DNA of 64,000 bases. Source: Deltaproteobacteria bacterium (GTDB lineage Bacteria; Myxococcota_A; Polyangia; Polyangiales; Polyangiaceae). The DNA is taken from NCBI GenBank assembly GCA_003235365.1, contig QJWJ01000133.1:1-64000 (forward strand), read 5' to 3'. Shown here piece by piece: positions 43,858 through 53,137 of this stretch. Each line of letters begins with the position of its first letter. The stretch's first letter is position 1. The notes beneath the pieces were generated by a model that was not told the DNA's origin, ran no database searches, and worked only from the letters and a program-made list of their open reading frames with translations. The translations under genes and the position numbers were made by a program.

Positions 43858-44658
43858 ATGAGTCAACCAGCGATATTGGTCACTGGCGCCGCTGGCGCCC
43901 TGGGACACGCCGTGGCGACTGGCCTGCAGCGACGAGGGTTTGCGGTTCGAGGTTACGACATACGCTCCACGGCTTGCACTCCAGACCACCACGTCGGAGA
44001 TCTCTTGGACACCCAAGCGCTGACGCGGGCGGCCCAGGGCATGCAGGCAGTCGTTCACCTTGCCGGCGTGCCGGAACGCGACGACTTCGCGACGCGCCTG
44101 GTACCCAACAACATCGTCGGGACCGCAAACGTGCTCGAGGTCGCACGCCGGGCGGGGGTCGAGCGCTTCATCTACGCGAGCAGTTGCCGCGTCGTGGGTG
44201 GCCTGGACTGGAACGGCGCGACCATCGGGCTCGACGCGGGGCTGGTGCCGGGGGATCACTATGGCGTCAGCAAGGCCACCGGGGAACTACTTTGTCGCCT
44301 TTCCGCCGATCGCCATGCGATGACGGTCATCGCCGCCCGACTCGGTTGGTTCGTGCGCAACCGCACCGAAGCCGCGCACATGGACGGGATGACCGACACC
44401 AAGCGCATCTACTTGAGCCACCGTGACGCAGTGGCGTTCTTCTGCAAGGCATTGACACAACCGGTACCGACCGGGTTCCATACGGTGTTCGTCGTCAGCC
44501 ACAATGCAGGACAGCCGGCATTCGACCCGAACCCCGCCAGACAGTTGCTCCACTTCGAGCCGTGCGATAGCTGGCCAGAAGGTTCGTCGTGGAGTGACGA
44601 TGTCGAATTCCCATCGCCCATCCGCTCGCCGAGCTTCGCACCTGACCGAGGCGAATGA
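43858..44658 (+). CDS. SDR-family NAD-dependent dehydrogenase, uronate-dehydrogenase-like
   Basis: 266 residues from ATG 43858. Rossmann motif TGAAGALG at 9-16, active site Ser108/Ser109, Tyr135 and Lys139 (YGVSK). Length and the motifs VVHLAG, NNIVGTANVLEVARRAGV, FIYASS and RIYLSHRDAVAFF match the NAD-dependent uronate dehydrogenase branch of extended SDRs, which oxidise glucuronate or galacturonate. The substrate is not proven; other sugar epimerase/dehydratase activities are possible. Its stop overlaps the next start (ATGA), coupling it to a hydrolase. Confidence 0.83.
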   Translation: MSQPAILVTGAAGALGHAVATGLQRRGFAVRGYDIRSTACTPDHHVGDLLDTQALTRAAQGMQAVVHLAGVPERDDFATRLVPNNIVGTANVLEVARRAGVERFIYASSCRVVGGLDWNGATIGLDAGLVPGDHYGVSKATGELLCRLSADRHAMTVIAARLGWFVRNRTEAAHMDGMTDTKRIYLSHRDAVAFFCKALTQPVPTGFHTVFVVSHNAGQPAFDPNPARQLLHFEPCDSWPEGSSWSDDVEFPSPIRSPSFAPDRGE

Positions 44659-45623
44659 GCACCACACGTCACACCATGGGCCAGCGAGTGACGCGACGGC
44701 GGATGTTGGTCGGCGCGGCGTTGCTGTTGCCGCGACCGGTTGCTGCAAAGCCGCACCGCTCAGCGAACTCAGAAGCTCCGGAACCGAGCCGCCCCTCCCC
44801 GCGCCAGAGCAACTGGACGCGCCACGATCTGAAGGTCCCGGGCATGCGAAACTGGAGTGGCGCCGCGCGGCTGCTGTTGCCACCGGGCCCACCACCGCGA
44901 CGCTTGCTGGTACTGCTTCACGGCCGTGGGGAGACCGTGTCGGAACGCGCGGCACTCGAAGCTTGGCAAATACGCTACGGGTTGGAATCGGCATACGAAC
45001 GCCTCCGCAATCCCCCGGTGGTCGCGGCCGCCGAAACCGCACCCTTCGACCCGGACAGACTCCAGAAGGTGAACACTGAACTCGAGCGGCAGGCGTTCCA
45101 GGGCATGGCGCTGCTGTGTCCGCGCACTCCCAACCCGGCTGCGGCAGCAAGTCGAGATGAGCTCTTCGACGCGTTCGCGAGCTTCCTGGTCGACGAGTTG
45201 ATCCCCGAGGCGCGCAAGCTCGCCCCGAGTGTGAACGGTCCAATCGGGTTGGATGGTTGCTCGATGGGTGGCTACGTGGCTTGGGAGGTGGCCTTGCGAA
45301 CCAGTGGCGCCTTTCAATCAGTGGGCAGCGTACAATGCGCGATCGGCGCCTGGCGTACCGTCGGATTCGTGGAACGTGCGGCAGTGGCGTTTGGCGCACG
45401 CGCGCCGCGCATCCACGTGATGTCATCGACCAAGGACCCGTTTCTGGAAGCCAACCGCGCCCTGAGTGCACGGCTCGAGGCCGCACGAATCGATCACGAC
45501 TTGCTCGTTCTCCCTGGTGCCCACAGCCAACCATGGCTGAGGCAGGCTGGAACGCTGGAGATGTTGCTGTGGCACGATCGCGCGCTCGCCGGACGCGAGC
45601 AAACGGCAAACGACGGACGTTGA
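44655..45623 (+). CDS. Exported alpha/beta-hydrolase (esterase-like)
   Basis: 322 residues, start coupled by ATGA at 44655-44658. An RRRMLVGAALLL stretch at about 14-25 is a possible Tat signal, followed by a spacer to about 55. Hydrolase-fold motifs: LLVLLHGRGE (oxyanion region), GLDGCSMGG with nucleophile Ser203, Asp in STKDPF and His in PGAHSQPW. The layout is that of esterase/carboxylesterase-like enzymes. With the upstream sugar dehydrogenase it might act on esterified sugars, but this is inference. Confidence 0.83.
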   Translation: MSTTRHTMGQRVTRRRMLVGAALLLPRPVAAKPHRSANSEAPEPSRPSPRQSNWTRHDLKVPGMRNWSGAARLLLPPGPPPRRLLVLLHGRGETVSERAALEAWQIRYGLESAYERLRNPPVVAAAETAPFDPDRLQKVNTELERQAFQGMALLCPRTPNPAAAASRDELFDAFASFLVDELIPEARKLAPSVNGPIGLDGCSMGGYVAWEVALRTSGAFQSVGSVQCAIGAWRTVGFVERAAVAFGARAPRIHVMSSTKDPFLEANRALSARLEAARIDHDLLVLPGAHSQPWLRQAGTLEMLLWHDRALAGREQTANDGR

Positions 45624-45646
45624 GCCCATCGCAGGGGCCCCTCGTG

Positions 45647-45661
45647 CCGCGCCCGGCGCGG
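45647..45661. terminator. Small hairpin between convergent genes
   Basis: CCGCGC and GCGCGG flank a three-base loop (45647-45661), with a palindromic AGGGGCCCCT just before. Located between the hydrolase (+) and HDOD-GGDEF (-) genes. Weak candidate; no T run. Confidence 0.3.
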
Positions 45662-45683
45662 TCTCTCCGGCGAGTTTCAGGGG

Positions 45684-47144
45684 TTAGCCACCGCTCACCC
45701 GGTTGCGACCCTCTTGCTTGGAACGGTAGAGCAACTGGTCAGCACGCTCGAACAACTCGGCCTGCGTGAGCTTCTCGTCTTGCGGAACGTAGCAGGACAC
45801 CCCGATGCTCACCGTCACCCCCACCTTGCCCTTGTCGGTACAGACGATCTGCCGCGCGATGGCGGAGCGGATGCGTTCCGCGGCAATCAGACCGCCGCTC
45901 AAAGGCGTGTCCGGCAGGATGACGGCAAATTCTTCGCCGCCATAACGCGCGGGCACGTCACCCTGACGGACGACGCTCGCCAACGTTGCGCCCACGACGC
46001 GTAGGACGTCATCACCGATGGCGTGTCCGTAGGTGTCGTTGAATTGCTTGAAGTGATCGACGTCGAGTACTGCCAGGCACAACGTCGCGGCGCGACGTTC
46101 GGTACGGGCCATGTCCTTTGCCAGCGAGTCGTCGAATGCGCGACGGTTGGGCAAGCGCGTCAGGGCGTCGGTCGACGCCATCTCAGCCAAGGTTCGGTTG
46201 GCTTGGCGCAGCTCCTCGGCCAAAGCCTCTTTGTCGGCCAATACCTGGTTGAGAGTATTGATGAGCTCCTGGTACTGGCGCGCCATCGCGACGAGCTGAT
46301 AGCGGGCGTCGTTGATCAGCTCGTCGAGATTGGGCTGAGGCCCCAGATCCCGGTTGAATGCCGAGGCCGCCTCGGAGACCTCTTCTGGTAGTCGTTCCAA
46401 GACCCTGCTGATGGCTTCGTCAGCTACGCCGAGTTTGCGGGCCGCAGCAACCGCCACGTTCCGACTCTCTTCACCCGCACCGGCCTCGAAGGCTGACGCG
46501 ACGTGCTCCGCCACCCACGCGACCGCGGCCAGACGATCCTCGGGGATGTCCTTGTCGTGGTGGCGTTCGATCGCGGCCACGATTGCGCTGGGAAAGTTGT
46601 AGCGCTGAGCGAGCGTCGCCCCCATCTCCGGGTGCGGACGGCGCCCGAGTGCGCGTTCGCGCAGGATGCGCTCGACTGCCGGACTCCGTGCCACTTCCGC
46701 GGCGCGTCCGAGCTCACCTGCGCCGCGAGTCATCAGGCCGGCGTCGAGCAGCAGCCCCACGGTGAAGTAGTCGTCTCCGGACTTGTCACCGAGCTCCGCT
46801 CCCAACAGCCTGGCCGCGATGGCCCGCCGAATGCAGTTTCCGATCAGGGCATCGCCGTCATCGCCGTCCGGTGCGAGATCGGAGACGACCATGCCGAGCG
46901 CGATGCTGCGCGTACCGCGGATCCCGAGCATCCCGATGGCACGACTCAGATCGGAGACGGCCGTGGCACCACCGAACGCCGCGCTGTTTACGGTGGCCAG
47001 CAAGCGAACGGCAAAGGCCGGGTCAGCGCCCGCCAGCTCACTCAGCTCTCCGAGAGAAACATCTTCCTTGACTGCAGCCTGGAGGATTCGGGCAGCGCCG
47101 AGTGACGCCATCTCCAACTCCGTGCTGACCCCGGTACGCTGCAT
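45684..47144 (-). CDS. HDOD-GGDEF fusion, probable diguanylate cyclase
   Basis: 486 residues from ATG 47144; ATG 47111 (33 bp later) has a better ribosome site and is an alternative. Residues about 12-215 are an HDOD domain (LGAARILQAAV...LARAIGMLGIRGTRS-like core and an ERHHDKD segment). A coiled coil (about 265-315) links to a GGDEF domain with active-site GGEEF at 402-406, so c-di-GMP synthesis is expected. The inhibitory I-site RQGD lies five residues before it. c-di-GMP controls motility, biofilm and development in myxobacteria. HDOD domains act in signalling and regulated localisation. Confidence 0.9.
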   Translation of the reverse strand: MQRTGVSTELEMASLGAARILQAAVKEDVSLGELSELAGADPAFAVRLLATVNSAAFGGATAVSDLSRAIGMLGIRGTRSIALGMVVSDLAPDGDDGDALIGNCIRRAIAARLLGAELGDKSGDDYFTVGLLLDAGLMTRGAGELGRAAEVARSPAVERILRERALGRRPHPEMGATLAQRYNFPSAIVAAIERHHDKDIPEDRLAAVAWVAEHVASAFEAGAGEESRNVAVAAARKLGVADEAISRVLERLPEEVSEAASAFNRDLGPQPNLDELINDARYQLVAMARQYQELINTLNQVLADKEALAEELRQANRTLAEMASTDALTRLPNRRAFDDSLAKDMARTERRAATLCLAVLDVDHFKQFNDTYGHAIGDDVLRVVGATLASVVRQGDVPARYGGEEFAVILPDTPLSGGLIAAERIRSAIARQIVCTDKGKVGVTVSIGVSCYVPQDEKLTQAELFERADQLLYRSKQEGRNRVSGG

Positions 47145-47380
47145 TCCCGAGGGGTATGGACGGTCGCCCGGGGGTGCAACTTGAGAGCATGCCGGCCCCC
47201 CGTAAGATTCGCGCAGGACCATCGCCGCTGTGCAGAATTTTCGCCCCTAGCACGCGGGCTTATGTAGCCGCCGATGGACAAAGGCGACTCGTGCTGCGCA
47301 AGCGGTGTTTAACGTTCGTGGCACGATCTATGCTCTGCCCCCACACGGCGCTGGAGGTGTCCAGCGAGAAGGAGACCACC

Positions 47381-47998
47381 ATGGGTGACAACGACAAGCA
47401 GCAAGAATACCAAGCCGTTGCGGCGATCGACTTTTCCGAGCTCGGAAACCGAACCCTCGAGGAAGCCCTCAAGGTGTGTGCCGCGCACGCGAGCGCGCAG
47501 CTGCACGTCATCATCGTGGGTTCCGCCGAGGAGGACCAGGTGCGCCTTCCCGGTGAAGGGGATCGTGTGCTACCCGCCGACGACGCCAGTGAGGCAGGGC
47601 GAGCGCACGTAGCCGAACTCGTCACGGAGTACCAGAAAACGCACGGAGAGCTGGCGATGGAGCGCATCGCCGTGTACGTGGCCACAGGTCATCCCGCCGA
47701 GCGCATCGTTGCGCTGGCGGACTCCATCGACGCGGACATCATCGTGATGGGCACTCACGGACGCACGGGCCTCAAGCGTTGGGTTCTCGGATCCGTAGCA
47801 GAAGAGGTCGTGCGGCGCGCTCCCTGTGGGGTGTTCGTGATTCGTCCACGCGACTTTCTCGCTGGCGAGAAGGTCCCCGCCGTGGAACCGCCGCTCAAGC
47901 CGGGCGAGCAAGGCATCAAACCGTTCCATCACCGCCCCACGTTCCACTACGTCAGTCGAGTCGGTCGCGGTTCGGAACGCGTGATGCCGGCAACCTGA
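47381..47998 (+). CDS. Universal stress protein (UspA family)
   Basis: 205 residues from ATG 47381 with an AAGGAG site; upstream frame discarded. One Usp domain of about 145 residues: QAVAAIDFSELGNRTLEEAL, HPAERIVALADSIDADIIVMG and the ATP-binding THGRTGLKRWVLGSVAEEV. The ATP-type motif suggests nucleotide binding. A 50-residue C-terminal extension with Pro and His (PFHHRPTFHYVSRVGR) is unusual. Divergent from the HDOD-GGDEF gene. Confidence 0.92.
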   Translation: MGDNDKQQEYQAVAAIDFSELGNRTLEEALKVCAAHASAQLHVIIVGSAEEDQVRLPGEGDRVLPADDASEAGRAHVAELVTEYQKTHGELAMERIAVYVATGHPAERIVALADSIDADIIVMGTHGRTGLKRWVLGSVAEEVVRRAPCGVFVIRPRDFLAGEKVPAVEPPLKPGEQGIKPFHHRPTFHYVSRVGRGSERVMPAT

Positions 47999-48218
47999 CG
48001 TCACCCCGCTGAAGACGCCGCGGCCCCACCGTCACCCGCTCGGGCTGGTGATTGGACAAATCGCAGTCAGCCCACTCGGAGGGCCGCGGCAATTCGCAAA
48101 AGCGACGGTTACGAGGGAACACAATCCGCAGCCGTTCGCAGGACGCTTGGGGGCGTCGCCAGGCCGACGAGCGCGGGGCTCGTGTATTTCGGAGAATGGC
48201 TCACCAGGGGTGGCGACG

Positions 48219-48980
48219 TCACATCTCCATCGCGATCCCGGTGACCCAGCTCTTGGTGCCAACTTGCATGTGGTCACCGCTGCCGAAGCCGTCGAGATCC
48301 GTCTGGAACCATTCGAAAAAGACGTAGCTGTTGTTCACACCGCTGGTCGCGTCGATGTTTGCCGCTTCACGCGGGTCGAACACGTCGAGCAACAGCATGC
48401 ACCCGACTGCCCATTGGGTCCCCCAGGACGTGTCTGACGCCTTGCTCCCGTCGGGAGCCTCTTCGATGTGGCGCACGCCATCGACCCACCACATCGCGTA
48501 GCCGATGCCCCCCTTGAGGTAGGGCACGAGCGGAACTGGGGTTTTCTTGGCGATCACGTCCGCGCGAAGCACGGCTGTAAAATGCATCGGAAGAATGCGC
48601 AGTGTGGACGTTCCATCCGTCTTGGCGCCGACCTCGGTGTACACGTCGCCTTGCATCTTCGTGAACCCAAAGCCAACACCTGGACCCAGCGTTCCGAAAC
48701 TGGGGATCTTCAACAACTGCCAGTCGTACTCGAAACCGATCATCCAACGACGGTCGTTGTGAAAGTGCTGCTCGTACGGTCCAGACGAACCAGCGAACTC
48801 TTCGTCGATGCGCGGCTTGTAGGGACCGAAACGCAACTCCAACGCGCCGGACTGCGGCGACTCCAGCGTCTCTGCGTCGTAGCCGTAGGGGCCGAATTCG
48901 TCGACGCCTTGCGCGAACGCGGGCGTCGCCAACAGCGTGCCTGCCGTGGAAAGAACTAGTGTAGCAAGAGTCGTTTTCAT
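48219..48980 (-). CDS. Outer-membrane beta-barrel protein (MXAN_2562-like)
   Basis: 253 residues from ATG 48980, coupled by ATGA to the preceding gene. Signal peptide of about 23 residues ending ATPAFAQ. The mature part has alternating hydrophobic/aromatic strands (LELRFGPYKPRID, WMIGFEYDWQLL, VPYLKGGIGYAMWW and YVFFEWFQTDL) typical of an eight- to ten-stranded barrel. Its pairing with an upstream C-terminally anchored protein recalls the MXAN_2561/MXAN_2562 pair of Myxococcus, from which I take the name. Function unknown. Confidence 0.82.
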   Translation of the reverse strand: MKTTLATLVLSTAGTLLATPAFAQGVDEFGPYGYDAETLESPQSGALELRFGPYKPRIDEEFAGSSGPYEQHFHNDRRWMIGFEYDWQLLKIPSFGTLGPGVGFGFTKMQGDVYTEVGAKTDGTSTLRILPMHFTAVLRADVIAKKTPVPLVPYLKGGIGYAMWWVDGVRHIEEAPDGSKASDTSWGTQWAVGCMLLLDVFDPREAANIDATSGVNNSYVFFEWFQTDLDGFGSGDHMQVGTKSWVTGIAMEM

Positions 48981-50113
48981 CTCAGTCTTCGGCATGCCAG
49001 GGGGATGAGGGTGCCCAGAATGGCGAGCAATCCCAACGTAGCGGAGGATCTGAGCGGTGTCTGCCCGGGCGCACCGACGGAGCAAATCCCCCCGCCACCC
49101 TGGCCACCAGCTCGGCGATACCCCGTATAGAATCCAACCACCGGCTCCGGTGTGCCGCAGGCGACGTTGGACAGCGGCCCGGGGTTGCCGACGTCGTCAA
49201 TCGAAGCGACGGCTATCGCAGCCTCCTGGCCGTCGGTGAGCCCGGTCGCGGGCATCTTGGACGCGGTCGTCGACGCCGTCTCACCGCACAAGCGCGCGTT
49301 GGGCCCGGGAGGTTCCCCTGGCGTCAAGTCGGGCGAACTGCACGCCCCACTGCCGGCATCAGCACTGCCGGCCGGGGCTGCGGTTCCGGCATCCACGCTG
49401 CCCGCATCCGCCACCGCGTCAGTCGCAGCGGGCCCGGGGGCACCACAGTACACCTGATAGCCGATTCGGTCGGAGGAGTTCGTCGGGGTCCACTTCGCAA
49501 TCAGAGAAGTGTCGTCGCCAATGCCCGCCTGCACGTCACTCGGAGGCGGCGGCCCCTTCAAGTCGAGCCCCGTATAGGTCCATTTGATGGCACCCGGCGC
49601 ATCCAGCACGTCATCGGTGCCGTCGACGTACATGAAGTAGAACGTCAAGTCGGTCTGCAGATTGCTGTAACAGTCGTCCAGCGTGCCGTGCACGAGCGTC
49701 TCCCCCCCGGTGTTCGGGCGAGCCGCGACATCCCGAGCCTTGATGTCGATCCTCAGATCGCTGGCCGTCGCCGCCGATTCGTAGACGAGCCAGCACTTGC
49801 CGCTGTCCTCTTTGCGCTCCTCGCGCGAGGTGCAATCGCTGTCGCCGACCCAGACTTGAAAGTTGTCGTCGGGTGGGTCGTAGACCTTCAGTGTGAAGGT
49901 CAGCACGTCATCGTCGATGCAGTCTTGCCGGTTGATCCAAAACGGGTGCTGCGAATCGTCGCGGAGTTCAGCGACGCGGGTAAAGGCTTGAGTCGTAATG
50001 CTTTCGAAGCGCTGCGCGAAGCAGTCGACGCTGACGAACATCGCCAACGCTGCAAACAGCCCCGCGAGCGCAACCGCTGGCGGCCGATGACGAGACAAAG
50101 ACGAGTGGCGCAT
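48977..50113 (-). CDS. Exported protein with MYXO-CTERM-like anchor (MXAN_2561-like)
   Basis: 378 residues from ATG 50113, where a signal peptide begins (ALAGLFAALAMFVSVDCFAQ). A beta-rich domain with several Cys follows, then a fibronectin-like segment (DDTSLIAKWTPTNSSDRIGYQVYC). The C-terminus has a Gly-rich stretch with a Cys (GGGGICSVG), a hydrophobic helix and a final RRLR: the MYXO-CTERM type of sorting signal, expected to be processed and anchored at the cell surface. Translationally coupled to the downstream beta-barrel gene, so the two may form one surface complex. Confidence 0.83.
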   Translation of the reverse strand: MRHSSLSRHRPPAVALAGLFAALAMFVSVDCFAQRFESITTQAFTRVAELRDDSQHPFWINRQDCIDDDVLTFTLKVYDPPDDNFQVWVGDSDCTSREERKEDSGKCWLVYESAATASDLRIDIKARDVAARPNTGGETLVHGTLDDCYSNLQTDLTFYFMYVDGTDDVLDAPGAIKWTYTGLDLKGPPPPSDVQAGIGDDTSLIAKWTPTNSSDRIGYQVYCGAPGPAATDAVADAGSVDAGTAAPAGSADAGSGACSSPDLTPGEPPGPNARLCGETASTTASKMPATGLTDGQEAAIAVASIDDVGNPGPLSNVACGTPEPVVGFYTGYRRAGGQGGGGICSVGAPGQTPLRSSATLGLLAILGTLIPLACRRLR

Positions 50114-50344
50114 GTTCCGGTTCGCGTTTTGAGCACAGACCATGCCACGGTGCAAACCCCCTGTTACGGACAAATGCAGCGTAATTTCCGCCGTTGCAGA
50201 GCAGGACTGCGTCGACAACCTGGCGCGGCCAGAGCGGACCTTGCCAATCTGGCAAACCGGGGGCGAGCCGCAGTAGCGCAGCCGGCGACGCCCATCGAGG
50301 CGGCCGCGGGTTAGCCGGTCCGCATCTGGAACCGGGTTTCGTTC

Positions 50345-51319
50345 CTACAGGCGAACTTCGACGTGAGTCGTCTTGCGTAGGGAGTCGAGCCAGGCGCGTC
50401 GCGCCTTCTCCATCTTCCGCAACTGAACGCGTTGTTCGAGCTGCGGGAGCACCTCCTCGAAGGGCGGCAGCGTCGACGGCGCTCGCTCCACCACTTTGAG
50501 CACTACGAAGGTGTCTTTGAACTGAACCGGCTCGGAAACCTGCCCCGCCTGCAACCCCTGGATGGCTTTACGAAGGGGGGCGGGAAGCTGTGACGGCGGC
50601 AGCGGCTCGAGCAAACCGCCAGCGGCGCGGGTGGCTTCGTCGGTGGAATGTGCGCGACTGAGCGCGGCGAAGTCTTGGCCGGCGCGGGCCTGGGCAACGA
50701 GCTTGGCCGCCAAGCGTTCGGTGCGCGCCGCGGCTTTGGTGTCGAAGCTCAGACGAATCACGGCCAGACGCATCGGCAATTGCTTCTGCTCTTCGGCGAG
50801 CAGCGTGTCGTAGGTCTCGCGCATCTCGTCTTCGGTCACGCGGATGCGCCCTTGGAGCCGCAGGTTCATCACCTTGGCGTCGAGCAACTGGGAGCGCAGC
50901 TCGCGCCGGTAATCGGTCGGCGAAACCCCGGAACGCTCGACCTCGGTCAACAGCTCGCCGACGCTGACGCCGTTGCCCTTGGCAACTCGCTCGATGGCGG
51001 ATTCGACCTCTTCCTTGCTGACCTCGATTTGCGAACGCGAAGCCGCTCGCTGGATCAGCTCCTCGTCGATCATCCGCTGAAGCATTTCCGAGAACATCTT
51101 CGACTGCGCCGAAGCACGGACCCCCTCGGAGCCGGACAGTGTCGCCAGAAACGGCGCCGCGCGCCGGCGCAACTCGCTCAGGAGGATGGGGCGTTCGGCG
51201 ACGACCGCGACGACGCGCTCGACGATGGTCGCGCGCGCCGGACCGACCGATGCGATGACTGATGACGCCAACAGGACGCCACATCCAAAAAACCTGAACA
51301 ACTGACCGGATCGCAGCAC
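50345..51319 (-). CDS. SurA-like periplasmic chaperone with parvulin domain
   Basis: 324 residues from GTG 51319. A signal peptide ends near GPARA. A SurA N-terminal helical region follows: VERVVAVVAERPILLSELRRRA and EMLQRMIDEELIQRAA are typical, then a parvulin-like peptidyl-prolyl isomerase domain at about 182-280 (FAALSRAHSTDEATRAAGGLL and FKDTFVVLKVVER). SurA carries unfolded outer-membrane proteins across the periplasm. Only one parvulin domain is present where E. coli SurA has two. It lies alone, but several barrel proteins in the window are potential clients. Confidence 0.9.
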   Translation of the reverse strand: MLRSGQLFRFFGCGVLLASSVIASVGPARATIVERVVAVVAERPILLSELRRRAAPFLATLSGSEGVRASAQSKMFSEMLQRMIDEELIQRAASRSQIEVSKEEVESAIERVAKGNGVSVGELLTEVERSGVSPTDYRRELRSQLLDAKVMNLRLQGRIRVTEDEMRETYDTLLAEEQKQLPMRLAVIRLSFDTKAAARTERLAAKLVAQARAGQDFAALSRAHSTDEATRAAGGLLEPLPPSQLPAPLRKAIQGLQAGQVSEPVQFKDTFVVLKVVERAPSTLPPFEEVLPQLEQRVQLRKMEKARRAWLDSLRKTTHVEVRL

Positions 51320-51483
51320 GAGGCGCTCGGTCTACCACACCCATTCGGCAGTTGGGACAAAAGGCCTCGCCTCCAGACCCGCGGGGCGCTGGACGCCGGA
51401 AAGGAAACTGGGCAGCGAGTCGGGCAGCACTGACCGCTCAGTTCGCAGGGGAATGGGTACTGGCGACTCGTTTTCCTGGCCGC

Positions 51484-52683
51484 TCAATCTGTCGGCGTGG
51501 TGGCGGCCGGACGCGGCAACGCGATCTGATACACCGGTGTGGCGCCGCTCTCGTCGACCACGAACACGAACAACGTCGCATTGCCGTCGCGGGCGACGTC
51601 GACCTGCATGAAGCCGTTCTGCGCGGTGGCCATCAGGGTCCCGTCGCCGTGACTCACCGACGTGACTTCACTGCCCGCGCCGCTGACGACGTTCAGCACG
51701 CCGGTCTGGGTCGCATCGTGCACCTGCAGGCAGTGGTCGTGACCGGCGGCGTACAACGACGGCGGGCTCTGCGAAAACACCCCTTCCAGCGCGTCGAGCA
51801 TGTGCCGATTGGTGTCGTTGCCGAGATCTTGCGGGCTCGTCTTGAACGAGCGGTACAGCGGGTAGAGCGAGCCGATCACCGGCAGTGGAACCCAAGCTGC
51901 TGGGTGCAAGCGCGTGAGCGGGAACACGTGGTCGCGAAAATCGTTGAACCCGCCGTGCAATCCCTCCGTCTGCAGAGGGTGATGGGCCGCCACCAGAACG
52001 TGACCGCTCGCGCCGTCGATGCACGCGCGCAAGCGCTCAACCACCTGCTTCTGCGTGACGTCCGTGCGGTGCGCGTAGGCGTGCAGCCACCACTGCGTGT
52101 CGAGTAGGGCCAAACGTACGCCGGGACGATCCAGACATTCCGGACCGGGGTCGCCGCCCGCGGGAGCCAAGCGCGTGCGCGCCGTGCCGCGTTCCCTCAG
52201 ATACTCTTCTTGCCGAGCGAGCGCGGCCATGCCGTCCGGACCCGAGTGATCCCAATCGTGGTTGCCCGGGACGAACAGCAACTCGGCTCCCACGTCGCGG
52301 AACGGGTCGACCTGCGCGAGCAGATTGGTTTCCGCCTCGGCGCGTGCCGGATCGCCCTCGGGGGGCATCCCCGCCGGGTAGATGTTGTCCCCCAGGAACA
52401 CCACCGTCGTCTTGTCCGGGGCTTGTCGCGCGTGATCGGCGAGACGCGCACTGACCAATGCCCCCGGGTCGGAATGCCCGGCATCACCGACGAGCAAGAT
52501 GCGATAGCGAAGCTGATCGGGCTTCGTGGCATCGAGCGCCACCGCAGGTTCCTTGAGGTAGACGTTACTGTGACTGCAATCGGTAAACGCGAAGGTCAGT
52601 GCACTCCACCCCAGAGCAGCGACGAGCACAGCCCGCACCCGAGCGAAGTGTCCCTTCCGTTCCGACGGCGCGTCTCGACTCAT
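51484..52683 (-). CDS. Exported metallophosphoesterase
   Basis: 399 residues from ATG 52683. A hydrophobic segment at about 15-35 suggests export. All calcineurin-like phosphoesterase motifs are present: VGDAGHSD (Asp67), LGDNIYPAG, GNHDWDH (140-146), VAAHHP, and AGHDHCLQ. These bind two metals. The GDAGxxD and NIYPxG variants suit the purple-acid-phosphatase-like or class III phosphatase branch. Substrate unknown. It starts 10 bp after a small TPR gene and probably shares its transcript. Confidence 0.9.
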   Translation of the reverse strand: MSRDAPSERKGHFARVRAVLVAALGWSALTFAFTDCSHSNVYLKEPAVALDATKPDQLRYRILLVGDAGHSDPGALVSARLADHARQAPDKTTVVFLGDNIYPAGMPPEGDPARAEAETNLLAQVDPFRDVGAELLFVPGNHDWDHSGPDGMAALARQEEYLRERGTARTRLAPAGGDPGPECLDRPGVRLALLDTQWWLHAYAHRTDVTQKQVVERLRACIDGASGHVLVAAHHPLQTEGLHGGFNDFRDHVFPLTRLHPAAWVPLPVIGSLYPLYRSFKTSPQDLGNDTNRHMLDALEGVFSQSPPSLYAAGHDHCLQVHDATQTGVLNVVSGAGSEVTSVSHGDGTLMATAQNGFMQVDVARDGNATLFVFVVDESGATPVYQIALPRPAATTPTD

Positions 52684-52693
52684 GGGCGACGCC

Positions 52694-53008
52694 TCACGGA
52701 CCAAGCTCGCCGAGCGCCTGCTCCAGCTCGCCCAGGGTCTTGCCGTCACCTTTGGCGCGCGCAACGTCCCGCCCCTGCTCCAGCCAAACCCGCGCCTCGG
52801 CGCTGCGCTCGGCTTCGATGAGCAATTGTCCAGCCATCAGGTACTGAGGCAAATAGTCCGCGTCCAGAGCGCGCAACGACTCGAAGGCGCCCAGGGCGTC
52901 GTCGACTCGTTCCAGACGCCGATACTCCATCGCCAGCCCGTACCAAGCGAAGGCGTCCGCTTGCCCACTGCGGGTCATCTTTTCGAGCATTTCGAGGCGC
53001 TTGTTCAT
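52694..53008 (-). CDS. Small tetratricopeptide-repeat-like protein
   Basis: 104 residues from ATG 53008; no strong ribosome site, and ATG 52990 is an alternative. It shows TPR-like pairs of amphipathic helices: AFAWYGLAMEYRRLERVDDA, then ADYLPQYLMAGQLLIEAERS and RVWLEQGRDVARAKGDGKTL. Such proteins are adaptors. It lies 10 bp upstream of the metallophosphoesterase and 130 bp after the helicase gene on the same strand. Confidence 0.78.
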   Translation of the reverse strand: MNKRLEMLEKMTRSGQADAFAWYGLAMEYRRLERVDDALGAFESLRALDADYLPQYLMAGQLLIEAERSAEARVWLEQGRDVARAKGDGKTLGELEQALGELGP

Positions 53009-53137
53009 TGGGACGGTTCGTTCGTTGGCCTGTTGATCGACGCCGAGCTGGTTGACGACGGATCGGGGCGAATTGTGCCCACGAATCCGGGCGAGCATCA
53101 ACCGCGATCTTCCGGCGCGACGTCGCCACGACCGGTC

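Noticed and set aside
44287-45609. Minus-strand reading frame of about 440 codons
   Set aside because: Antisense to two well-supported coupled genes (dehydrogenase and hydrolase).
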